From: an uncultured Clostridia bacterium
Lineage (GTDB): Bacteria > Bacillota > Clostridia > Christensenellales > Borkfalkiaceae
Assembly: GCA_947632195.1 (NCBI GenBank)
Contig: CANROE010000017.1
Coordinates: 1-42,475, forward strand
Reading direction: 5' to 3'
DNA: 42,475 nt
In this document: in pieces, positions 14,553 through 23,349 of the stretch
Layout: the number at the start of each line of letters is the position of its first letter
Position numbering within the stretch: position 1 is the first letter of the stretch
Translations under genes and position numbers: made by a program
Notes under the pieces: generated by a model
What the model was told of the DNA's origin: nothing
Databases searched by the model: none
What the model saw: only the letters and a program-made list of their open reading frames with translations

Positions 14553-17357
14553 ATGAAAACGACCTTAAAGAAATTTTCCCTGCTTGCGCTGTTGCTGTGC
14601 TTGGCGCTCTCGCTCGGGCTGGTCGCCTGCGGCGAAACAAAGAGCTATTCGGTGACCGCAGAATTCGACGCCGCCGCAGGGTCCGTCGTCCTCTCCGAAG
14701 AGGGCAAGGACGCAGACGGCAAGTATGCGGAGGGCACGTCCGTCACCGTGACCGTCACCCCCAAGACGGGGTACGAGGTGAAGTCCTTTACCCTGAACGG
14801 CACGGCGCAGACCCTCTCGGCGGACGGCAAGTTCACCTTCACCGTCAAAGAGGACGCGAAACTCAAAGCGACCTTCGGCGCAAAGCCGGATACCCCGAAT
14901 GACCCGGATAACCCGGACAACCCAGACAATCCCGATAATCCGGACAATCCCGACAATCCCGACAATCCGGACAATCCGGACATTCCGGACAATCCCGATA
15001 ATCCCGATAACCCCGACAATCCCGACAACCCGGACAATCCGGACAACCCCGATAACCCGGATAACCCCGACAACCCCAACCCGCCTGCGGACGATCATCT
15101 GAGCGTGAAACTCAACCGTAATTTCACCTCCGAGATGGGCACGGCGGAGCTCTCCGCACCTGCGGACGGCAAGGGGTATGTGAAAGGCGAGCTCGTCACC
15201 CTCACCGTGACCGTTAACGAGGGCTATCTGCTCGAAAGCGTGACCGTGGGCGACGAGACCGTTGAGCTCGAAGAGGGCGAATACAAATTCATGGTGCGCT
15301 CCGCAACGGAAGTGACCGTCTCCATGCGCGCGATCGCCTACTACGGCGTGACGGTGAGCGAGTTCGACGAGAGCATGGGCTCGGTGACCGTGACGCCCGC
15401 CCCGATCAGCGACGGAAAGTACCGCGAGGACACCGAAGTGAAGATCGAGGTCGAGGCGGAGCACTATCACAGGCTCGTCTCCTTCCTCGTGAACGGGCAG
15501 GAAGTGACCCTCGAAGAGGGCGTCTACACCTTCCGCATCGGCGAGGATGTGACGGTGGAGGCCGAATTTGAAGAGTTTGCGAAATACAAAGTGAAGGCGG
15601 CTTACTACCCCGATCTGTGCGATCTGGCTTACATCGGACTGCGCGAGGACGGCGAGATCGGAGAGATCCGCCTCCCGCCCGATACGGAGACGGCGATCTA
15701 CGAGGGTGAGACGGTGTTCAACGTCGTTCCCGCAGGCGGATACGAGGTCTATTGGGTGAAAGTGAACGGCAAAGACGTGGAGCTGACCGACAATTCGTTC
15801 ACCCTCGACATCGGCGAGGAACTGCAAGACGAAGAGGGCGAAATCGTGATTGCGATCGCCTGCTCTTGGGTGTTTACGGAACTCGACAGCTTCGCGGGGA
15901 CGTACGAACTCAACGACGACGCGTGGTACTCCTTTACCCTTGAAACGCCCGCCGTGTTTGAATTTTCCGCGAGCAACTATGTGGCGTATGCCGCGTTCTA
16001 TACCATGACGCAGACGAGCAGCGAAGGCGGTGACATTGTATTTGAGCTCAGCGAAACGCCCGTCTGGATATTCAACCCCAATCAAGACAATGTCAATTAT
16101 GCGATCCATACCTTTGAGGCGGGCAGCTATATGGTGCGTCTCTCCGCGAGCACGGGCGACGGCGTGGCCTCCTCCACATTGACGGTGACGGCGGTCCCCT
16201 ATCTCGATTTCGAGCTCGAAAACATCCGCAGCAACACTTTTGTGAGCCTCGACGGGCAATACAAGCTCTATGTGGATACCCACTACTTCGTGTTGAAGAA
16301 CAAGGACGGAACGGCGGTTGAAACTGCGGTGACCCGCACGACCGACGAGAAGGGCAATTCCTATACCAATGTGGCATTCGGCGGAAAAACCTATCGTTTC
16401 GCCGTAATGGTCCCCACACCGGTAGAAGGGCTCATCGTCTCGTTCGTGATCATGGAGGGAGACGCCATAACCGAAGAGATCGACTTCCGTCCCGACCCGT
16501 TGCCGACGGGCGTTGAGATCAATGAAAAACTTGCGGGCACCTATACGGGCGTAACGTATGAAACCGGCGCCCCCGTTGAAGGCGATCTCGTGGTGCGGGG
16601 AAATACCGTAAAATGGGGAGAAAAGGAGATCACCCTGCTGAGCAATTTGGACGTTTGCTCTGCCCCCAACGAAGTCTCCACGAAGGTTTCGGTCGGCTAT
16701 TGCGAGAAGGAGGTATTCTTCCTCTATGCGATCCTCAACGACGGTGTGTACCAGATCGTGGTCTTGAACACGACTGATGAAAATCAAGTTGTTTTCTCCC
16801 CGAAAGAGGACGACGGCACCGTTACCATCGACCAACAATTTTGGGGAACCTGGAAGTGCCTGACCTCCGGCGTTGACTTTACGGGCTACACGCTCGAAAT
16901 CAGCGAACACGCCATTACGGTGACGGACGCGCAGGGAAGCCCCGTCGAATGCAAAGTGGGCATCTATTCGACCGACAAATCCACCGTCGAATACCCCAAG
17001 CTCACGATTGGAACGGACGAATATTATCTGTCCTACTTCCACGGAAGCCTGCGCATGACGCTCATCTCCAAGCAGACGACCTTCTTCAACTTCATGAAGC
17101 AGGCGACGTCGGGCACGGCGGCCGCCCAGAAAGCGGAGCCAGAAGCGACGGCCGTCGCCTTTGACGACGAGCTCCTCGGCAAATGGCAGAACGCAACGCT
17201 GCGCGTCGTCATCGAAAAGAGCAGCGTCACCGTCTCCGACACGGAGGGCAACGCCCTTCCGCATTCCCTCCGCACCGAGGACTTTCGCGGACGCAGATAT
17301 AACGCCCTCGTGCTCGAAGGGACTTCCTACCTCTTTTTGAAGGCGGACGGAACTTGA
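14553..17357 (+). CDS. Large surface lipoprotein, InlB-type repeats, ends at premature TGA
   Basis: A 934-residue product as terminated. The signal peptide has lipobox LVAC, lipidated at C26. A divergent InlB B-repeat-like domain (about 31-111) precedes an 18-fold Asp-Asn-Pro linker (about 119-175). Three more such domains follow (about 185-270, 271-350, 351-445), each with 'G.Y..G..V.....P..GY....' cores. Then come a domain resembling bacterial pre-peptidase C-terminal beta domains (about 450-550) and several 'G.Y.L....'-type beta modules. These are typical of extracellular, probably glycan- or protein-binding, surface proteins. The TGA at 17355-17357 interrupts a frame that stays open to 18212 and encodes another repeat, so the gene was probably longer. 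Confidence 0.85.
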   Translation: MKTTLKKFSLLALLLCLALSLGLVACGETKSYSVTAEFDAAAGSVVLSEEGKDADGKYAEGTSVTVTVTPKTGYEVKSFTLNGTAQTLSADGKFTFTVKEDAKLKATFGAKPDTPNDPDNPDNPDNPDNPDNPDNPDNPDNPDIPDNPDNPDNPDNPDNPDNPDNPDNPDNPDNPNPPADDHLSVKLNRNFTSEMGTAELSAPADGKGYVKGELVTLTVTVNEGYLLESVTVGDETVELEEGEYKFMVRSATEVTVSMRAIAYYGVTVSEFDESMGSVTVTPAPISDGKYREDTEVKIEVEAEHYHRLVSFLVNGQEVTLEEGVYTFRIGEDVTVEAEFEEFAKYKVKAAYYPDLCDLAYIGLREDGEIGEIRLPPDTETAIYEGETVFNVVPAGGYEVYWVKVNGKDVELTDNSFTLDIGEELQDEEGEIVIAIACSWVFTELDSFAGTYELNDDAWYSFTLETPAVFEFSASNYVAYAAFYTMTQTSSEGGDIVFELSETPVWIFNPNQDNVNYAIHTFEAGSYMVRLSASTGDGVASSTLTVTAVPYLDFELENIRSNTFVSLDGQYKLYVDTHYFVLKNKDGTAVETAVTRTTDEKGNSYTNVAFGGKTYRFAVMVPTPVEGLIVSFVIMEGDAITEEIDFRPDPLPTGVEINEKLAGTYTGVTYETGAPVEGDLVVRGNTVKWGEKEITLLSNLDVCSAPNEVSTKVSVGYCEKEVFFLYAILNDGVYQIVVLNTTDENQVVFSPKEDDGTVTIDQQFWGTWKCLTSGVDFTGYTLEISEHAITVTDAQGSPVECKVGIYSTDKSTVEYPKLTIGTDEYYLSYFHGSLRMTLISKQTTFFNFMKQATSGTAAAQKAEPEATAVAFDDELLGKWQNATLRVVIEKSSVTVSDTEGNALPHSLRTEDFRGRRYNALVLEGTSYLFLKADGT
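14907..15077 (+). repeat. Asp-Asn-Pro coding repeat, 19 units of 9 bp
   Basis: Nineteen tandem GAY-AAY-CCN units, one of which encodes Asp-Ile-Pro. Third-codon positions vary widely (CCG/CCC/CCA, GAT/GAC, AAT/AAC). This argues for purifying selection on the peptide or an old array rather than recent slippage. It forms a rigid, acidic stalk between the first and second domains of the lipoprotein. Confidence 0.95.
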
Positions 17358-18212
17358 AATACACTCACCCTCTTTCCCGTCAATAAAAAGCCCGCCGCCG
17401 CCCTCTTTCTCTCGCGGCAGTACCGCGTGGAGCTCAGCGTGAGCGGGCAGGGCGACGCGGCGATCTCCCCCGTGCGGGAAACGTACAGCGCGGGCAGCAT
17501 GGTCTCCCTCTCTCTTAGTCCCGAGGCGGGCTATTGCCCCGTCCTCACCCTGAACGGCGAAAACGTCCCCTTGAACGGACTTCACTACTCCTTTGGGGTG
17601 AAGGGGGATACCCTCCTTTCGGTGAGCTTTGCAAAGTGCGAACAGAGCGCGGGAAAAGAGCCCCTCTTCCCCGAAGAGGCGCGCGGGAATTGGGTCTCCG
17701 CAGACGGCAATTACCGCCTCTCCGTAGGCGAGCACACCCTCGCCCTCACCCGTGACGGTTCTCCCCTCGACGTTGAAGTTTTCTCCGTTTACGACCCCGC
17801 ATACGGGGGCAGCGAGTACTTCTTCCTCACGACGATGGGCAAACGGTATGAACTTTCCTTCTTCGGCAACCGCACCGCCCTCTCCCTGCGCAGCGGCGAA
17901 GAGGTGCTCGTGTTCATGCAGGAGGAACTGCCCGCACATGCGCTGCCGTCCGCTTATTACGGCGTTTACTCCGTCGGGAAAGACAGCCCCGACGCGGTCG
18001 GAAAGACCCTCACCGTAAACAGGGAAGGGTGCTTTTGGGGGGACGAAAAGCTGATCCTGCTCTCCGTGCCCTCCTTGGGCGGGCAGACCCCCGCCCTCGC
18101 CGTTGCGGGAGGCAGGGTGTACGCTCTCTTCCTCTGCCGAAGCGACGAGCTCTTCCGCTACACGATCGTCCTCCGCGACCCGCTCACGGGAGAGGAATTC
18201 CAATACGTTTAG
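17358..18212 (+). pseudogene. In-frame remainder of the large lipoprotein after the TGA
   Basis: Directly after the TGA the same frame continues NTLTLFPVNKKPAAALFLSR and stays open for 284 codons to a TAG at 18210-18212. It contains one more InlB-like domain (YRVELSVSGQGDAAI ... PEAGYCPVLTLNGENV) and two 'GNWVSADGNYRLSV'-type modules like those before the stop. An ATG at 17427 has no ribosome site. Most simply a Trp TGG mutated to TGA (context ADGT-stop-NTL). The full product would have about 1218 residues. Alternatives are readthrough or a sequencing error. Confidence 0.8.
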
Positions 18213-18238
18213 AGGGAAAAGATAGAAATAAAAGATAA

Positions 18239-18277
18239 GGGCGCCGCAGGCAAATTGCCTGCGGCGCCCCTTTTTTT
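18239..18277 (+). terminator. Strong intrinsic terminator between convergent genes
   Basis: A 15-bp stem GGGCGCCGCAGGCAA / TTGCCTGCGGCGCCC (18239-18269), then seven T. It serves the plus-strand lipoprotein; on the minus strand it lies just past the stop of the 1681-residue protein and may act weakly in both directions. Confidence 0.88.
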
Positions 18278-18282
18278 CGCTT

Positions 18283-21200
18283 TTACTCTGCGATGACGCT
18301 CTCCACCTTTACGGTGTAGTAGCCGCTCGCGCCCTTCGTGAAGGTGAGGGTGTAGAGGCGCAGAGGATCGCTCTCGCTCTCTCTGCCGAGGAAGGTCCAA
18401 ACGTTGCCCTCCGTCTCTACCCTCTGCACGTCCTGCGCGCCCGCGAACATCGAGCCCGCGTACCACGCCAGCATGATGTCGCCGATCTCTCCCTCGTCGT
18501 CGATGAAGAGGTAGAACAGGTAGCTCGCCGTGAGCCCGACGCTCTGCAACGTGCCCTTTTGCACGTCCGCGCCTGCAACATGGCTGCCGCCCTCCTCGTA
18601 GTCAAAGGAGATGAGGTACGCCGCGCCCGCTCTGCCGCCGTTGTTTTCCACCAGCCAGACGCCCTTGTTGTCGTACCGAACGCCGCTCGTGAGCGCCACG
18701 ACGGGCTTTTTGTCGCTGCCGTACAGCGTGACCGCCATGGGCTTTCCGAGCGCGCCCGCGTCGCCGTATCCGACAGAATTTTTGAGATTGTTGAAACGCA
18801 GATATTTCACGCCGAGCGTGTATCCGTCCGCCTCCACTTCCTCGTATTCGGAGAACCCGTACAGCAGATAGGAATGGGTCTTGATCTGATCGATCGACCC
18901 CGTGGAGTACTCGGCGAAGTCCACGGCATACTGCTTTCCGCCATGCGTGAAGATGATCTCCCTCAGATCGTGATAGCCGCCGAAATTATCGCCGAGGTTG
19001 ATATAGCCGACGGTGAGCACCTCGCTCTCGGGGACGTTGTCGAAGGTGATGAGCCCCTTGTCCGCCGCGTTCTCGTCATAGAGATAGAAGAACTTGCCGC
19101 TGTAAACGGGTTCTTCCCCGTTCAAAAAGTAGCCGCCGAGGCCGTTATAGCGGATGGAGATGACGCCGCCCGAGTACACTTCCTTGCCGCCCGACACTTC
19201 CACGCCGTTGTAGAAACGGTCGCTGTAATCGTTGCGCTCGAAGATACGCACGCCCGCGTCCGTCACGACGAAATGCCACTTGCCGTCGCTGCCGCGCGAG
19301 AAGTCGATGTTGTACACGATGTTTTCGTATTCGATTCTCGGGTCGATCTTCTTATTGGTATAGGTGTAAAGAAGGAATCCGTCGTAGACTTCTTCGTCGA
19401 TCGTGAAGGAGGAGGCGAATCCTACGATGCTGCGCGGCCTCATCTCAAAGGAGAAGGTCGCCGCCTTTTCGCTCTGCTTTGTCCCCGCTTCGTCGAGCAT
19501 GTACAGGCTGCCCTCCGCCGAGAAGGTCGTCCCCTCGAAGAGGTAATAGGTCTTATTTGCGTACTCATAGGTCGCGCCGCCGAAGAGCGGGAGCTCGTAA
19601 ACGTTGTATGCCGCGTCCTTTTCCTCATAGAGGAGGATCTTATCCTCGGTGAGGAGATAATCGCCGTAGAGCAGATTGCCGACGAATGCCGCGCCGTCGT
19701 CACGGAAGGCGATGTGGTCGAGATCTTCCGCAAAGTAGACGACGTTGGAATAGTAGCCCGTCTCTTCGAGAATGCGGAAGGTGCCGTGTTCGTAGTCGAG
19801 CAGGTAGTGATACAAGAGCCCGTCGAGAGGGGTGTTCGCCGTGGTGAATTCCATGTACCCGTAGCCGCGCTCCTCGTCCATCAGGCGGAAGTTGCCGTTG
19901 CTTTCGTAGCCGCTGCCTTTGAGCGTGCCCGAACCGAACCCGTTCAGAGAGAGCACGGTATAGTCGTCGTTGACGTACAGCCCCGCCGCGCGGTCGCGGA
20001 CGACGCAGTTGAAGTTGGCGTATTCCACGATCTCCATAAAGCGGACGTAGTAATTGTTTTTCTTGCCGCCGATCGTCGCCTGGTAGAGCACATATTCGTC
20101 GTGCTCGGCGTCCACGAGCTCGTATCTTCCCTGCGTGGAGCTGCCGTTGCCGTAATCGGCGGTAATGGTGTACGTCCCCTTCCCGTCGAAGAAGATGACG
20201 GGATAGCGGTCGAAGGGGTGCAAGTTGCCGTCCACGAGGTCCCATCTGCCGTAGCAGTCGTCGAGGGCGATGAACTTGTCGTCGCCGCTGAGCTCGAACT
20301 CCCGCTGCGTGCCGTCTGCCTGCGTGAGACGGATGACGGTGGGCGTCATGAAGTAGTAGGAGCCGTTCATCGTGCCCCCATTGCCGACATACCGCCCCGT
20401 GCCGTAGCCGTCGAGGGTGAGGGTGCCGCCGTTGTCGTCGTTGTATGCCCCCTCCTTGCCCACATAGCGGAAGTAGGCGGGATAGGAGATACCGAGGAAG
20501 TACAGGCTGCCCTGCACAAATTCAAACTCGGAAGAGCCGTTGACCGTGAGTTCGTAAACTTGCGCGCCGAACACGGTGGTCTTGCCGCTCACCGCGCCGT
20601 AGCTGCCCGTGTATTTCTTCCAATCGGCCTGTTTTTCCTTGTCGTAGGCGGCCTTGCCGTCGGGCGTGAGCACGAGGTCCTCAAACGGCCCGTTATCGGG
20701 ACTGAGCACGGGGTCGAAGTAGAAGAAGGTGGTGGGCAGCCCCTCCACGGGAGAGGCGGTGTAGGCAATGCCCTCCTCGTCGGAGGGGGTCAGTTTGAAC
20801 AGCTGTCCCTGCCCGACGGTCTCCCCCGCCTTCGCGGTATAGAGCAGTTCGCCGTAAGTTTCGTTGAAATATTCGTCGCGGGAGGTGGGGAAACTGCAAC
20901 GGTAGACGGTGTTGCCCTTGAAATAGAGGGAGCCTTCGCCGTCGATCTCCACCTTGCTGTTCGCCCATACGGTGCTGCCGTCGGGCAGGCGGACGGTCTC
21001 GTAGTTCTTGACGCCGTTCTGTTCGAGCACGCTGTAACAGTCGTACCAGACGCTGCTCGACTGCGGCGACGTCCGCGTGACGGTGAACTTCATCGTGTTC
21101 GGAATGGAATCGTCGAACCCGTACTCCACCGAAACGCGGGTAAATTCATAGAGGAGGATGTCGGAGCCGCTCACAACGGGCGCAGAGGTGACGTAACCGC

Positions 21201-23328
21201 TCGCCGCGTGCACGCCCACTCCCTTCGCGTTCCTTGCGTAGAATTCCGCGCACATGCTGCCCTCGATGTTTTCGTACTCTTTCTCGAAGATCGCAAGCAT
21301 CACAGACTGCATGGAAGTGCCTTCGATGAGATAGTACTCGGTGTACGGGACTTCGGGCCCGCCGTACACGGTAAAGGAGCCGTCCGCCGAGAGATGGAAA
21401 CTTTTGAGGGTGTTGCCGTCCGCGTCCACGATGTCCACGATCGTGCCCGAGACGAAGTCCATCGTGATCGTATATCCGCCCGAGAGGGTGTCGCCCTTCT
21501 CGTCGGTGTACACCGCGCTGTCGGTGTAGTAGCCGTGGCCGTCGAGGGTGAGGGTCTCGTTTCCGTTTTCGTAAGTGCCGCGCGAGGTGTCCGCAAAGTA
21601 GTAGAGACCGTACTCCTCGCCGCGATCCTCCCAATAGTGGGGCAGCGCGCAGATGTAGTAAGTTTTCCACCCCGCGCCCCCTTCCAACAGGTTGGAAGTG
21701 TCGTTGATGAAACAGACGATCTTATAGCTCTCGTACGTTTCGAGCGCCAGGCCCTTGCCCTCGACATAGTACACCCCCTGCACGGAGACGGTGCTGCCCG
21801 AGTTGAGGGTCACTTGCAGGAAGGCGCTGCCGTAGCCGTCGAGGAGAATGACTTCCCCGTTGGTGTCCACATAGTAGCCGAACTCCCCGCCGCCCGTCGA
21901 AAAGACGTCGGGCAGTCCCTCTTTAACCGATTTCTGGAACACGGTATGGAAGAGCTCTTCGCCGCGATCGTTCGTGAAGATATAGTCGCCCTGCGTGGAA
22001 TCGAAGGAGAGCGAGCCTCTCTTTCTCGTCCCGTTTTCGGTGTAGACGGCGTTGAGATATTCGTCCACTTGGAGGGTGCGGTTGTAATTATAGCGATCCT
22101 CTTCCTTGAAATCGGTCTCGTCCTCGGGGTGGGGATAGGCGTCGTAAAAGACGTACTGCCCCGCCGCGTCGGGCGTCTCGTAGCAGAAATAGGAACCGAT
22201 CACCGCGCCGCCGAAGGTCTTTCCCGAGGTCGCGGTAAAGGAGAAGGTGTTGCCCTCGCGGGTGCCCTCGAACTCCATGCCGTTTCTCAGCAGCACCGCC
22301 TTTGTGGGCTCGGTGCGGGGGAAGAAGACGAGGTCGCTGCTGCCGAAGCGGTCGGCGTATCCCTTATCCCACACGGCATAGAGGGTGACCGCGCCCTGCA
22401 CTCTCAGCTCCGCCCCGGGCAGATAGTCCACGCCGCCTTCGGGGGTCGCCGACCAGCCCGCAAAGCGGTAACCCGCCAGCGTAAAGCCGCAGGCGTTTAC
22501 TTCCGTCCTGCCGCCGAAGATGACCGTTTGATAGGCGGTCTGTCCCGAGACGGTGGCGCCTGCGGGGGCGTTGCCGTCGTAGAGGACGGGATAGTCGTTG
22601 CGGTCGTAGTAGAAGGAGAAGAGGTTCTCCTCCGCGCTCTCTTTGAGGGTGAGGGTGGAAACGGGGGTCTTGCCCTCGGGCTCGGGTTGCAGCGTGTAGC
22701 CCGTAACGGTGGGCGCAGCGGGCGAAACGGCGGTATTCACATAGCCGCTGCCCGTCGTCTCATACTCGTCGGCGCGCTGGTAGGAAGTCCTGCTCAGATT
22801 TTGCAGGTAGAGCTGGATGATGTATTCCGCCTTGTATTTTGCAGTCAGGGTGACCGCCTCTGCGGGCATGCGGAAGGAGCGGGAGAGTTCGCTCTCCCCC
22901 ATAAACCACGCGCCGAAGGTGAGCCCGCTCTTTTGGGGAGTCAGCCCGCGCACGGCGTCGTACACGGTGTCCCCCTCTTTGAGCCAGATGGAGGGAGCGG
23001 TGAGAACGCCGCCGTCGAGGTCGAGTTTTACCTCATACCCCTGTACCCATTTGGCATAAAATTTGGTGCTCTTTTTGGGCGCGGAGACCGTTCCTTCAAA
23101 CTTGTCGCCCGAAAAGCCGTCGTCCGTGTACCAGCCGTCGAACGCAAACCCCGTCTTGGAGGGGGTGGGAAGGGTGACGTCCGTTCCCTTGTCCGTGACG
23201 ATCTCCGCCACGGGCGTGCCGCCGTTCGTCTCGAAGGTGAGTTTCACTTCTTCGGAGCACGCCGCGCCGAATACCGCGCACAGCAGGCACAGCGCCAGGG
23301 TGAGCGCAAAAAATAACTTTCTTTTCAT
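18283..23328 (-). CDS. Giant 1681-residue surface lipoprotein with repeated beta modules
   Basis: The signal peptide has lipobox GAAC, lipidated at C24. Two or three Listeria-Bacteroides (flg_new/InlB-type) repeats occupy about residues 28-95, 97-165 and 250-320, with motifs FDGWYTDDGF and FAGWSATPEGG and ending in YAKW or YAVW. The rest is a long series of beta modules sharing '[LIF]-x-[LFY]-[DN]-G-x-G' followed by 'G.Y' or 'G.F'. Examples are ILLDGYGSAF, LTLDGHGYYT, LTLDGYGTGRY, LSLNGFGSGTL, IFFDGKGTYT and IRYNGLGGYF. They are unlike any domain I can name. It should be an extracellular, membrane-anchored adhesin- or scaffold-like protein. The ATG follows AAGGAGG. It is the second gene of an operon, 21 bp after the thioredoxin-like lipoprotein gene. 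Confidence 0.85.
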   Translation of the reverse strand: MKRKLFFALTLALCLLCAVFGAACSEEVKLTFETNGGTPVAEIVTDKGTDVTLPTPSKTGFAFDGWYTDDGFSGDKFEGTVSAPKKSTKFYAKWVQGYEVKLDLDGGVLTAPSIWLKEGDTVYDAVRGLTPQKSGLTFGAWFMGESELSRSFRMPAEAVTLTAKYKAEYIIQLYLQNLSRTSYQRADEYETTGSGYVNTAVSPAAPTVTGYTLQPEPEGKTPVSTLTLKESAEENLFSFYYDRNDYPVLYDGNAPAGATVSGQTAYQTVIFGGRTEVNACGFTLAGYRFAGWSATPEGGVDYLPGAELRVQGAVTLYAVWDKGYADRFGSSDLVFFPRTEPTKAVLLRNGMEFEGTREGNTFSFTATSGKTFGGAVIGSYFCYETPDAAGQYVFYDAYPHPEDETDFKEEDRYNYNRTLQVDEYLNAVYTENGTRKRGSLSFDSTQGDYIFTNDRGEELFHTVFQKSVKEGLPDVFSTGGGEFGYYVDTNGEVILLDGYGSAFLQVTLNSGSTVSVQGVYYVEGKGLALETYESYKIVCFINDTSNLLEGGAGWKTYYICALPHYWEDRGEEYGLYYFADTSRGTYENGNETLTLDGHGYYTDSAVYTDEKGDTLSGGYTITMDFVSGTIVDIVDADGNTLKSFHLSADGSFTVYGGPEVPYTEYYLIEGTSMQSVMLAIFEKEYENIEGSMCAEFYARNAKGVGVHAASGYVTSAPVVSGSDILLYEFTRVSVEYGFDDSIPNTMKFTVTRTSPQSSSVWYDCYSVLEQNGVKNYETVRLPDGSTVWANSKVEIDGEGSLYFKGNTVYRCSFPTSRDEYFNETYGELLYTAKAGETVGQGQLFKLTPSDEEGIAYTASPVEGLPTTFFYFDPVLSPDNGPFEDLVLTPDGKAAYDKEKQADWKKYTGSYGAVSGKTTVFGAQVYELTVNGSSEFEFVQGSLYFLGISYPAYFRYVGKEGAYNDDNGGTLTLDGYGTGRYVGNGGTMNGSYYFMTPTVIRLTQADGTQREFELSGDDKFIALDDCYGRWDLVDGNLHPFDRYPVIFFDGKGTYTITADYGNGSSTQGRYELVDAEHDEYVLYQATIGGKKNNYYVRFMEIVEYANFNCVVRDRAAGLYVNDDYTVLSLNGFGSGTLKGSGYESNGNFRLMDEERGYGYMEFTTANTPLDGLLYHYLLDYEHGTFRILEETGYYSNVVYFAEDLDHIAFRDDGAAFVGNLLYGDYLLTEDKILLYEEKDAAYNVYELPLFGGATYEYANKTYYLFEGTTFSAEGSLYMLDEAGTKQSEKAATFSFEMRPRSIVGFASSFTIDEEVYDGFLLYTYTNKKIDPRIEYENIVYNIDFSRGSDGKWHFVVTDAGVRIFERNDYSDRFYNGVEVSGGKEVYSGGVISIRYNGLGGYFLNGEEPVYSGKFFYLYDENAADKGLITFDNVPESEVLTVGYINLGDNFGGYHDLREIIFTHGGKQYAVDFAEYSTGSIDQIKTHSYLLYGFSEYEEVEADGYTLGVKYLRFNNLKNSVGYGDAGALGKPMAVTLYGSDKKPVVALTSGVRYDNKGVWLVENNGGRAGAAYLISFDYEEGGSHVAGADVQKGTLQSVGLTASYLFYLFIDDEGEIGDIMLAWYAGSMFAGAQDVQRVETEGNVWTFLGRESESDPLRLYTLTFTKGASGYYTVKVESVIAE

Positions 23329-23349
23329 ATCGTTGCCTCCTTATGGGGA

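Noticed and set aside
14907-15077. Recent slippage microsatellite
   Set aside because: Codon third positions vary across the 19 units, so it is not a young perfect array.
17355-17357. Selenocysteine or recoded TGA in the lipoprotein
   Set aside because: No SECIS-like hairpin is evident right after the codon, the context does not resemble a Cys/Sec active site, and TGA is a normal stop elsewhere. Nonsense mutation is simpler.
14565-18203. 1212-codon open frame on the minus strand opposite the InlB-type lipoprotein
   Set aside because: It mirrors the codon bias of the plus-strand gene, lacks a ribosome site, and its His/Val/Gly/Arg-rich composition (with a Val-Gly-Ile array opposite the DNP repeat) is typical of antisense shadow.
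18559-23316. 1585-codon open frame opposite the 1681-residue lipoprotein
   Set aside because: The minus-strand gene has a signal peptide, lipobox, domains and AAGGAGG. The plus frame has none and is an antisense artefact of high-GC codon use.
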